Position numbers and translations under genes: made by a program
Part shown: piece by piece, positions 1-11,200 of the stretch
Layout: each line of letters opens with the position of its first letter
How positions within the stretch are numbered: the first letter of the stretch is position 1
Source: Meandrina meandrites
Taxonomy: Eukaryota > Cnidaria > Anthozoa > Scleractinia > Meandrinidae
Reading direction: 5' to 3'
Assembly (NCBI GenBank): GCA_963693305.1
Contig: OY855913.1
Span: 9,213,201 to 9,277,200 of the forward strand
Length of the DNA stretch: 64,000 nucleotides
The notes under the pieces: model-generated
Told to the model about the DNA's origin: nothing
Database searches by the model: none
The model's input: only the letters and a program-made list of their open reading frames with translations

Positions 1-543
1 TTTCGCAAATTTGACTTTTGATGCCCAACCTTCTTCACAATATTGAGTGCCTTCCATGGAGTACATTGATATTTTATGGAACTGGACAATTTAACACACA
101 AATGAAGCTCTGCAGTTGTGTGTAGTGTCTGAAGAAATTACACAACGCTCTCACTAGCAATCGCCTAGAAAATTTAGAAAAGTGGTTTATTACTCCCACA
201 TTTTTGGGTTGGGGTGTGCCGCTGGGTCTTTGTAACCCTTACCCTATACCAGACCACGTTCAGCTGATTTTGGAACCCTACACTAGACTAGACACCGAAA
301 ATCCCTACCCTATCCCAGACTTGCTCTTTTTAGAAATGTATCACTATTAGTGGTTTTAATGTAATACCTTCTGTCAACAATGTTGCCGCGACAATTTTAT
401 TGTCGTTCAGGAAAGTCTCTTTCTCTTCCGAGTTTTTATTCCTATTCTGGACTTAATTCTTCATACCACTGATCAGTTTCCCGACCAATGATACTCTATT
501 CTAGACCAAACCTCTCTGATTTCTATACCCTATCCCAAACTAA

Positions 544-749
544 CCGCTATGCACTGGACGCCAGAAGGGAAACGAAAGAGAGGTCGCCCCAAGATCACAT
601 GGCGACGGACGGTTGAGAAGGAAATAAAGGAGATGGGGAAGACCTGGGAGGGCATCAAGTTCATGGCAAGGGACCGCAAGATGTGGAGGGAGCACGTTGC
701 TGCCCTACATGCCACTTAGGCGTAAAGGGCATGAGCGAGTGAGTGAGTG
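544..749 (+). mobile_element. 5'-truncated RTE-type LINE, 3' end
   Basis: The frame from 543 to the TAG at 717-719 reads as the C-terminal end of a LINE reverse-transcriptase ORF, with the characteristic WTPEGKRKRGRPK stretch, then TWRRTVEKE and a W-R-containing tail. After the stop comes a short 3' UTR ending in a GAGT/GAGTGA microsatellite, as RTE-class LINEs do. A 12-bp direct repeat, atcccaaactaa, flanks it at 532-543 and 750-761 and fits a target-site duplication. Only about 58 codons survive, so this is a dead-on-arrival copy. RTE assignment comes from remembered motif similarity and is likely rather than certain. Confidence 0.8.
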
Positions 750-1214
750 ATCCCAAACTAAACTACTTAAGAACCATACCCCTTCACAGCGGCACATACC
801 TATATAGCTCATATATAGGAGTGCCCCCCCCCCTCCCCGGGTTATAACTGGACCTGATTGTTGGTTAAGCAACCACATGCTGACACAATAAATAATTGAA
901 GTTGGTCACTTTCCAGAGCTTTTAGCATGAAGCTTTCTACTTCAGTTCCAGATCAGTAACACTCTTCCTCTAGCCATCAATCGTCTTGAAGTTTTAATCC
1001 AATGTTTAACAACAAATGTTATAAGGCAAAGTTAAATATGGTAAAATGCGATCAATTACTGTATACGTTTGTTTTAAAACCTGACCCAAATGGAAATGCA
1101 CTGCCCAACAGGGTATGGATTTTAGATCTTGAGTCTTAGATGGGGTATAAAGTTTGTTTATTAAGCATCTTAAACAGGGTGTCTTCATGACCTTGAACAG
1201 GATGTAGACAGTTG

Positions 1215-1359
1215 TGTAGCAGCTCTCGTAAGCTTGTAATTCTACTGGTCCCCTAGTGTAGCGGCTGCTATTGTTTTGGGGGCTAGGGGCATTGTTCTTG
1301 TTGTTTGTTCTATATTGTTCTCTCAGCCACTCATGTGAGACCTTACGAGAGCTGCTACA
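1215..1359. repeat. Hairpin element A with internal stem-like copy
   Basis: An 18-bp perfect inverted repeat, tgtagcagctctcgtaag at 1215-1232 and its complement at 1342-1359, encloses about 109 bases. Inside lies a partial copy of the stem (tgtagcggctgct, 1257-1269). It is followed directly by attgtt and the module ggggctaggggcattgtt (about 1279-1296), which also occurs in element B. Confidence 0.6.
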
Positions 1360-1791
1360 TGACCCGAAGTAGATGCTGGTAGTGCACAGCCTACATGTGT
1401 AGTACCAACAATTTCTTTGAATTATCTAAGTTTATTATTAATATTACAAACAACACCAAACTCGGAATGTTTTCCCAAGGAAGCCATGCTTATTCAAAGC
1501 AATGATTATGGTCAGGTAGCAAAATGAGCAGATTTTGTCAAATGGGGTCAGGATATGAAGGTTTCGCTGGCATACCCCCACTCAAACTCTTCCCACCCCC
1601 ACCCCAGACTCTAAATTATGCAAAAATTCAAATCAAAATCTTTGAGAAGTCACAACCACAATTGAGAGCTTACAAATAATGAAAAAGTTAAAAGGTGGAC
1701 ATGCTCACTTGTGGGAGGGAGCAGTTGATTAAAGGGCCACCGTCAACCATTATGCTTTGCATAATTTCTGAACACAGTAATTACAGTAAGA

Positions 1792-1930
1792 CACTACCTC
1801 TCTGAAACCTCTATTTTCATTCGCCCGCTGTAAACACTACCTCTATTGTTATTCAGGGCTAGGGGCATTGTTATAGCCTGTTATGTACTGTTTTAGGAAC
1901 CAATGAAATAACTCGTTCCGAGAGGTAGTG
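1792..1930. repeat. Hairpin element B, structural relative of element A
   Basis: An 11-bp perfect stem, cactacctctc at 1792-1802 pairing with 1920-1930, encloses a second copy of its own arm (cactacctct, 1835-1844). This is followed by attgtt and the gggctaggggcattgtt module at 1856-1872. The layout matches element A although the stem sequence is unrelated. Both right arms are followed within a few bases by gaccc. Confidence 0.55.
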
Positions 1931-3048
1931 GACGACCCAGAAATTACAGATCTTTTGTGGAAGGGATAACTTTCATCAAACTGCATGTTGTGTTTTTGAT
2001 GCCCAATATCTCCCCAAATTTAAAGTTGTTTCTTTAGCTGATTTAAATGTCTCATTTTTGATGTGATTTGGCTGATATGTTTGTGCAAAATCAAAACAAC
2101 GACAACAACAGAGACTCACAAAGGACACTGGTTGACGGTATTTAGTTTGAGTGACAATTAAAACTGGGTTTCCAAATGTGATTGTAACTAGAGGTGTTGC
2201 TTAAAGAGACTGGTCACAAGGAGAGCTTTAACTGCAGCTAAATCTTGAAAAAAAAACATCTTAAGTCTTTCTGCATCACAGATATGGGGGGGGGGGCTTA
2301 TTTTTTTGCGGGGGTGGGAGACAGGGCTTAATGTTTGGGAATTGTATAAAGGAAAAATAATGACAAGAACCTTGCATCAGAGGCACTGTCAAGTTATAAA
2401 ATGCCTTACTCAAATACACCGTCAAGTCAGTAATATTGTATTTTCTCTTTCTTTACTTATACAATACAATACAGGCCCACCGGGCTAACATTGAGGGATT
2501 ATACAAAAATTTCTCATTAAGCTACATAAATATAAGTCAAATTTTGCAAAGTTGACTTAACCCCTAGATCAACAATAACTGGTCATTTTACAAACATGTA
2601 AGCACAGAGGTCTTAATTGTTTTTTACAAAAATGCAAATAATTCTTCCCAAAACATTTTTTGTTTTGATTGAATAAAGCTTGAAATTATTTTGTCACCTG
2701 GTAGTAAACAGCTACTTCCATTCTAGTCAACCCTACTAAATTTGACACCAGCGATCAGTTTACTATTTCTCTTTACAATCTTCTAACAGTTGCAAACACT
2801 CAACTGATGAGAATTCCAGATCTGATCAGACCATCAAATCGGGGAAATTCTTGATATGACACCATATTCTCCCAACAGAGAATTTATACAAAATGAGTGG
2901 AAAAGTAAGGAGAATTTTGATGTTTATATTGGCCATGGGACTAAAAGAGTTGATATTAAATCCTAAGAAAACTTCCAATTTGTCTTTGAATGTCTATACA
3001 AGTCACTGCAAACATCTGCTACCTCTCATGTGATGTCACTCAAAAACG

Positions 3049-6000
3049 TTATCCGTCATAGGCGTAATCTGCTTTATTGTGCATGATGAGTTTGTTGTCA
3101 ACAAAGTAAAAGCTATCTGACTTTGTCTCAAATGGATGATCAATCATATCTTGTACTGCAAAAAAAACACATCATGATTTAGGTTACTGCAGTACAACTA
3201 ATAGTATCAACAACAAAAACTCTCCCTTTACTGTTATATTCCAAACATTTCTTGATTTTTTTTTTTGGAAGGAACTTAAAGTTTGATGCTTCAGCTGCAA
3301 TATCGATTTGGCACCTGGCAAATTCCAGATGATTACAAAAAAAGAACATAGCAAAAGTTATTGTAGACTGCAAAACAGCCGTATTTTCTGCGAACTCGCT
3401 TGAGTGGTCTTCAAATGCGAGTTCTGGAGCCAATGCCGATTGGTGAGGCATGAAGCACCAATCCTCATCCGAGCCTGCCGCCTTTCCATACAGCAAATTC
3501 GTTCCGACCAGGGGGGCCAATTTATGTCGCCAAGTAGTCAAAAATCTCTTGATAGCTCAACCATAATTAAATTTGATGCCCTTGATGATAAAATCTCCCA
3601 TGAAATAAACATTATTTATTCCCCAGTTCTCAATGTGGCCTCAACATACTTAATTGATTATTTGGTTCAATCTTGCATGCAAAATGTTATGAGTGTTCCG
3701 TTTAAAGTAAAGGTATGTGTTCATGTACTGAATGAAACAAACAACACCCTACAAACCCCCCTTGCGATGAGAAAGAAAGCGAAAAGAAGCTTCCACATCG
3801 GACTAATGCAGATTATGTGGCTGCTGCTTCGAACAAGACATGGGTGTATGATGACAGAAAACATAAATGGCTTCTTGGCATAAATAAATAAAAAAAAGAT
3901 TGAACTTGTTTCAGTTTAACTGCTCTTAATAATACTAAGATTGACAATAATTATATGATTGCCAGCTGTTTGATTGAAGGTATTCAGTGAGCTTGAAGAT
4001 CCGCTGTTTGCCAAAACAAACATCCGTTCCTGTGAGAAGCAATCCAAAAGCTTCTTTTTGTTTCGATTTCAAAACAAAACCTTAATCTGTTGCCAGCGCA
4101 CCCAAATCAATGTCCCGAAAGAGCATGTGTTGAAACGTCAGGCTCAATGTCTTTCGACAAGGTGCAAAGAAGATTTTGTTGACAGGTAATGTCAGAATTG
4201 ACCAATGGGAATTTTCTGTTGCTGGGCGAGTGGGAAATTCGAAACAAATTCAGTGGAGGGAAAGGCGACAACCATAGTTTTTAGCGTCTCTATCCAGTCT
4301 CCTCTTGGTTTTGACATTGGCTCCAGACCTTGTGTTCCAAAACCTGCTCGAGCACATTCGCAAAAAAATATGGCTGTTTTGCAGTCATACGAGTTAAGCA
4401 GGACATAATAATTTTACTTATAACATTATATCTCATTTGACATAACATCTTACTTCTAACATTTTTGGCTTAGAATCTCAATGAGACCAGTTTTAATTCT
4501 GTTCTAAAATCCCTTGGGTTGTATGGAATGTTTTTATGACAATGCCTGGAGCAAGCTGGAGCACAAAGAAGCATTGATCGACATGCAAAGATCTCATCTT
4601 CCCTTTACTAAATGTAATCTTAAAATTGCTGATCAGATCAGTTTTCAAACTTCCAAGACATTTCTCACCACTTTCAACTTGTGAAATTTATCTGACTTTA
4701 TTTTTTCATAATTTTATATTGATTTATTATTGCTTAAAATTAAATGTTTTAGACCTTTAGTGGATTCCACATTCAGATTCAGTTTGGAGTTTTAAATTTA
4801 TCACTTGCTACAAGTTAAGTGTGTGGTACCATAAAAACCCTAATCCAAAAAAGTAAATTACGTAAATTAGTTTCCCCCAACTACACCTTAAAAGTAACAA
4901 AAATATAAAACTGTTAAGGGGTGGGTGGAAATGTTATAATTTGAAATATATTTTTTTCTAAAAAAAACAATTTGTGTCATATCACATTATGAAATTTGTC
5001 AAGCGAATTTGAAGTATTTTTGTTTGAAATGTGTTAAGGAGATATAAATATTAAAATGGCCGATCGAGTAATTATTGTGGCGTATTTGACCACAAATAAT
5101 TAGTTCTCGGTTAGCCCATAAGGTACCGGTATATTATGAAAATAACTTAAAAAATAAGTTTCACGCATAACAAGTTTGAATACTTACCTTCGTCTATATT
5201 TAAGGTTGGAAATTCGTAGATATGCTCACATGTGTTCTTGCTATTTGGGATGCAAAATCCAAACTCGAAATCGAAGTTTTTTAACAATCGATCTCTGAAA
5301 TAATGGCGCTCCACCATGCGAAAATTATTGACTGGTTTGTCTCCTACAGTGAATTCAACTCTGAAAAACAGAAACAACCCATACCAATTTTTAGTAAAAC
5401 GGAAAAACATAGGAAATCAAGACATCAAAATACGAGCAGTCTAGAAATTACAGATTGATGAATTTTAATAGAATGACAATAACAAGTTTATCTCGAGCAG
5501 TTTAGGATTATGCGTGCAGGCAATAAACCTTTTACTAATGCATTTCTCAGTAAAAGTGTATCATTTACCAGGGAGAATTTATATAAATCTAAGTAGTTTT
5601 TAGAATTGAGTATCAGTGCTAATTGAATTTCGCAAAGCATAAGAGCATAAAATACGTACTGAACTAAAGAAAGTTTACTTACGTTGCTCCAACTGTTTTT
5701 AACCTCAGAAACTCTGGCGTGAACTTGTATCTAACGAAGCGTCCGGCATTCGGATCGTCCTCATTGTCGATAATTTCTTCCTCGATGTTATCAGGTTTAG
5801 CTATCTCAAAAAGAACTGTTCCTGTCTCCATATCGCGAATTTTGAACCGCGTGAAATCGATGTTGTATACATTTGCACCAGGTTCGCAGAGGTAATCTGC
5901 AAATGAGAGTAAGCAAAGGAAAAAATTTAGCATACAAACGACAATGGAGTTCCAATCAGCAAATTTAAGCATCGCGATCGTTTACGGTATACGTAGCGCT

Positions 6001-6250
6001 TTCACTCAAGTGAATAAGGCTACAATTTGCCAATTACGTTGGGTTGCTTCGGCTGCGAAATAACCGGTTTTTACTTACTCTCCGTGCATTTTGTCAACTT
6101 CAAGACGTCGTCCGGCGTTACAGCGTCCTTTTTCAGCAGTTCTTCTTCGGTTATTGTCTTTTTTGCCTTCGATTGCCTCGCCAAAAACCCGCCACCTTTC
6201 TTCTTTGCTCGACCTGTTTCTTCGTTGGAATTGGAGGATCTTCCACTCAT
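3049..6250 (-). CDS. UNC119: UNC119 lipid-binding trafficking chaperone
   Basis: The four coding exons, read right to left, are 6079-6250, 5683-5896, 5188-5360 and 3049-3155. All junctions are GT..AG and the phases join to 666 nt (221 aa). UNC119 proteins use a PDE6-delta-like beta-sandwich to bind the myristoylated N termini of cargo and deliver it to cilia and membranes, with release by ARL2/ARL3. The sequence shows the family signatures [72 protein letters not shown] and the C-terminal [19 protein letters not shown]. Residues 1-57 are a charged, Ser/Lys-rich leader, as in homologues. I chose the ATG at 6250 because the in-frame ATG 11 codons upstream adds a hydrophobic stretch not expected in this family. 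Length is near the vertebrate 240 aa. Whether it is the UNC119 or UNC119B orthologue cannot be told; invertebrates normally have one. Confidence 0.95.
3366..4386. mobile_element. Non-autonomous DNA element in UNC119 intron 3
   Basis: Imperfect terminal inverted repeats begin gactgcaaaacagcc at 3366 and end with its complement at 4386. The similarity extends inward about 75 bases, to 3440 on the left and 4312 on the right. No transposase frame is seen inside, and no clear target duplication was found. The open frame at 3404-3883 starts within the left arm and has no recognisable content. Confidence 0.55.
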
Positions 6251-8269
6251 AATTATCCAGAAAAGCAAAGGTGCTAGCAACAACCTGAGCAGTTTACTGT
6301 ATACGCTGCGTGACTAAAGAACAGGGAAAACAAATTACTTTCACGAGAAAAGGAAAGCATCGACCGAGCAAAATGGAAGGTTCCGAAAACGCAGTCTTCT
6401 TGGTCAGCAGATGGCTCCTGTTACCATAGAAACTACAACGCAATAAACGCAAAGAAAACGGAAGCTGTATAAAAATTCGCCTCTTTTCAGTCTTTTTCGC
6501 CCACTGCTTTTGCTAGTTTTTATCAATCCTCCTTTTTATTTTGATCAGAGTGTCCGGAGCCTGCCATTGAAGACTTATTTTCATGCTGAGCGTGACGTAA
6601 ATTCACTTTATTGCCATGAAAATAACACACACCAGTTGTTCATGCGATTAATGCAAAGCGCATACGTGATCAAGTAGCGCTTGAAACGGAAATATTGAGT
6701 CCTCGATAAAACGTCATCTTTTCTTTTAGCCTGCGGCGACAACCTTGGCCTGAATTTTACCCGCCAGCTATGGTTACTAAAAATTCACTTGCTTGTAGCG
6801 ATTGGGCTACCCACTGGAGGTGGCAAGGGGTGTAAAACGCCTTTGGCGGGAGGAGGGGTTGGGGGGGGGAGGTAAAAAATGTTCTGGAATTTTGTTTAAT
6901 GGCACTGGTGGAGGGGAGGGGAGGAGTGACAATGGACTTTTTTTTGTCCGAAAAAAAGGTCGGGGTCCGGAGTGAAACTTGGCACTGCTCCCGCTAAAGC
7001 TCTTTACTTCCGTGAAAATGTTACTACTCAAACAGATACTGATTTCTTTTGTTTAGTTTTAACAGAAGCACATCGCCTAGAAGCGCTATCTCCTCCACAG
7101 AGACCTCTTTTATTTTTTCTTATGGGCTGGGAAATGGCAAGAGGCTAAAAGTGAGCGCGCGGAGCCCCGCGCTCCCCAATTTTTCATTTTTCGTGTTTTT
7201 TTTTCTCCTTACCCCCTCCAATGAAAGAGCCTCCGCAGAGGAGGGAGCCTGGAAGCGCGTAACTTCCATGTGAAAAACAGATGATATGCTTCTGGTTTTG
7301 ACTATCTAGCACTAATTGTTAGATGTTGTTTCACGGGTTAAACAAAAGCACTCTATGTCCAAACGGTTTCACATTTTATTTGGAGAAAGTCGACACTATC
7401 TATAAGTTATAAAAGCTTGAACTTTTTTTACACAGTAAAAGGAAACACAATCAAACGTCTTTGAACAGTTTTCTCGTTTGTTGTAAATCTCAAAACATGA
7501 CAATCAACATGGCAAAAAAAAAGTCGTGATATTCAACTCAAACTTACTGGGACTGTTTAGGCAGCAGAGAATTCAGTAATTTCTGAATACAACTCAATAC
7601 AAACAATGACACAAACGTGAAGTCAAACGGACACTACCCTGCAACACTTGTCCACAAGCATTGTCTACAGGGAGCTGTTTGGACTTCAGTATTCGAAAAT
7701 AATGAACGAGCCCACAGGTTTTGCAATACGTTGCTAAGCAATATGACGTAGCCTTATGCCGCTGTGACAAGCCATGCTCGCTCGTGCTCGTGCTCGTGCA
7801 ATGTTGTGATTGGTTAATCCGAATCGGAAACCATTTAGGTGCGTGGTTTTATGGATGTAAGATGAGCACAGCTACTTTTTCCTCAAAAGAAAAGAAAACA
7901 TTGTCGCTCTGAGTGGAATGGTAGGGAAACTAATTTTTTTAACCATTTTTTCGAGCTCTGTAAAGGTTTTAAAAATCAAAACGTAATTGAATGTTTAGTC
8001 CAGATCTCGCGTTTAAGACACTACAGTTGTAAAAGCGTTTGAAGTCCTGTCATTTGTACAACATACAGCTATATTCCTTTCCTAACATATTTCAAAACTA
8101 CGACACTTTTGGCATCATCGCGGTAACTTTTCCCTTTCTATAAAAACTGAAATAATTACACTCGATTGGAATGTCTTCTAGCACACGCTGGGCAAAGTAT
8201 AGGAAAAGTATTAGTAGTTCTGTTTATTTTCTTTGAAAGTGTGTCTTCAGATGTTCCTATAGTTGCGTT
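6251..8269. other. Intergenic region, UNC119 promoter side to PRPF19 3' end
   Basis: No coding sequence is recognised. The first few hundred bases should contain the UNC119 promoter. The region has G-rich and C/T-rich blocks at about 6840-6930 and 7190-7215 but no clear transposon ends. The right edge carries the PRPF19 3' UTR, with a poly(A) signal on the minus strand at 8223-8228. Confidence 0.45.
8223..8228 (-). terminator. Likely PRPF19 poly(A) signal
   Basis: AATAAA on the minus strand lies 42 bases past the PRPF19 stop codon. It is the first canonical hexamer after the stop, which implies a very short 3' UTR if used. Confidence 0.5.
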
Positions 8270-11200
8270 TTATCGCGAGTAGAACTTGAGGTGGCGGTCG
8301 AGGCCGACTGATGCGATGAATGAAGCGTGCTTCCCGAATTTCACTCCCGTTGCCACATCGGAGTGCTCTGAAAACAGATAGTAACAACAAAATGATAAAT
8401 AAACATTACAATTGATTCAGATACGGATACATAGTTGTATGGTACAGGAAGAGGGGAGGGAGGGTGGGGAAAGAAATTGGGAGGGAGGGGTTGGGGGACA
8501 GGAAATTTCTCTACAAGCACATCGGAGACAAAAGCTTTATCTGTAGAACCACTGGTCTTCTCTTTTTTGGGTTGCGTTATCACGTTGTACATCAACAATC
8601 AAGCCGGATAGATAAGATACTCGTTTCACTGTACCAAAACCGAATTTCAACCAAGAAAGGCTACACGAGAAGGGTATGAGCGAAGAGGAGAGGAGAGGAA
8701 TAAGTAGGACCTCCAATACCGTCCATGATAGAATTGCCAGAAGTCGACTCTTATGAGCGACGAAGTCGCGACCTCCGCCAAACGCATGACACATTAAACG
8801 GACTTTGAGGAAGTCTACGTTCATGATTTATTGATTACGATCTCGTTGGCTTCTCGATCGAGTTTCAGGTTCTTCGTATGAGGTGCAAATACTCCTATGA
8901 CATTACATGATAACGAACACCATATCACTAACCTGCAAATGACTTGATCATCTCCCACTGTTTGACGAGGTAAATCCTGCAAAGAAACAAACAGAAAAGA
9001 CGTTAACAAGTTTGCCATTCATCACCCGTATTGAGGAAGTTTCATGCCGTGTTGTACGTGACGCTACAAACTCACAATTTTAAGGGGAAAGACCATGAAC
9101 ACAATGGCAGCTCCTGTAAATATCTAATTGCCGTAACCGTTCATCAGTAGGATACCAAAAATGCGTGCATTTCTACAATTGGTTTTGGCACCACTGAATC
9201 CTATACCAATTGCAGAACATTTTAGCAGGAACCAGATGAATTTCTCCAGAATTTCCGTCGCCACAACTAGAACTACAACATTACTACGAACAACCGAGAA
9301 AGGTGGCCGTTTTACTCTGAACTAGAGTACAAACAAAAACTAAATATAGCTAGAGGATACAGATTGCTGCCCAAGTACATCGATTGCTAAGCAGGCTATA
9401 CGGCAAAGATGACGCATTGTGAATTATTTGTCGTTCGTAACTCGTCTCTTTTATCTCGAACCTCAATCATCTTTGTTTCTTTTAGGACACTTGGGTTTAT
9501 TATTTCGTCTTTGGTGCTTTGCTATATTAATAAACAGGTAGTAGTATTTGGAGTTTTCTTTCGATTTGAAGAAACTTGGTACGTCGCAACTGACTACAAA
9601 TGAAGGGTTTCGTTGAATCAGGTCTTAAGTAACTTCTGATCGGATATAAAATTCTCCCTTTATATTACAAGGATACACAAGGCTAATTAGAAGGAGAATC
9701 TAGCATAAGCAATTTATCAGAAGTCGGTAAATGTTACGAGCTACATCCATAGTGACCACACACCATAACGCAAACGAAAATTTGTTACTAAAAATTCTGA
9801 CTTACTGTATTTCCGAACCGCCCACAGCTAGATATGTTCCACTCTGATCAAAACTAAGTGTTTTCACCTGCAGGAAAAAAAAAGAGAAAGATCCTCGATA
9901 AATGCCGCAAAATTTAAAGAAAGAAACCCTTAAGTGTCAGTCCTTTCCTCGTCCCGTCACTAATATTCCGGACTTCTGGTTGATCATAATATACTTAATG
10001 TTTATTTTAGGCCTTCTCCTGTGTCGTTTCCGAGCTACTAACTCAAAGAAGCAACTGTTACCAGCATATGTCTGGTGAACATCAACACATACCTCAAATC
10101 TGTCCTCTAGTGTAATGGTTTTGAAGTTTTTCAGTTTACGTAAATCCCACAGTTTTACTACCGAGTCATCGGCGGATGTAGCCAAGTAGTAACTGAATGG
10201 AAATAACAAAACAATAAAGAGTTTAAACAACCAGAAAGGAAAACAAGGGTATCGAAATTTCAGAGCAGTTTCCATTTGAAAAAAAAAAAGAAGAAAAAAC
10301 AATACCACGGACAAAAGTGTTGGGAAGCTTAACACTTTGTTCTTTCTCTCCCCTCCCCTATGGGGAAAGGTGTTTACCAAGTTCAATTCGAACCTTGGAC
10401 ATCGTAATCGGCAAGGTTCAAATCTTCCCAACTGCTTTTGTCTGTGGCTGTAAATTGTATTTTTTTTAACCAAATCAGCTACCAGATCGTGCTCCTGTTT
10501 GGACCCTGCTAAAATATGGAAGGAAGTATCAGATGAACAAGGAAGGGCTAAGAAAAACATGCTCATTCGATTTGTTGGGTTTTAGTCCTGTAAAAACTGC
10601 ATTTTACTGAATAATTTTTCATGTCTGACCGTTTAGCTGGGGCTCAACACCAGACACACTTTAAATTCTAACCGTGATTGTTGCCACGGTTTTAGTCCTG
10701 TGAAAACTGCATTTCACTTGTAACTGTTCTCAGTTTAATAAAAGCCACTAAATAATTCTTCAGTTTAACTGAATTTGAAACTAAATCAGCTTAATAAACC
10801 AGGCCTTTCAATGACTTTTTACACTATTTAAAGGAAATTAATTACACTTCTTATATTGCTCTCTGACGGGTGCTGCACAAGGAAAGCCACCAACTCAAAA
10901 TCTTATTCAAAGCCCTGAGTACCATACTAAAATACCTTACAATACAACAACTTGGAGAGGTAGTAACTGGACTGAGACAACAAGTCAACAACAACAACAA
11001 AGCTTTGCCAAAAGAAAAAAAATAAATAAATAAAAAATAAACAACTAAATAAATAAACGGATGATTCAAAACGGAAGCTTCAATACTTACCCATTTTCTG
11101 AGAAGGAAATATCCGTGATTGGACCAGAATGTCCAGGAAATTTGGCGACATTAGCACCTTCCTTGAGATCCCAGATCTTTATTACACTATAAACAACAAC

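Larger units (their letters stand above)
1..3048. other. Non-coding region downstream of UNC119
   Basis: I see no exon of a recognisable gene here. The stretch holds an AC-rich degenerate repeat with recurring ccctatcccag-type words (about 200-540 and 750-840, ending in a C tract near 826), a truncated LINE inserted into that repeat, and two related hairpin elements at 1215-1359 and 1792-1930. It also has a short G tract at 2286. From about 2490 to 3048 nothing is seen except low-complexity A/T-rich sequence, presumably including the UNC119 3' UTR, which reads leftwards from 3048. Confidence 0.5.

Noticed and set aside
3404..3883. 159-codon plus-strand frame in UNC119 intron 3
   Set aside because: It starts inside the inverted repeat of a DNA element, has no family signature and A/T-rich chance composition.
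9937..10566. 209-codon minus-strand frame
   Set aside because: It is PRPF19 exon 19 (10093-10192) plus read-through into both flanking introns.
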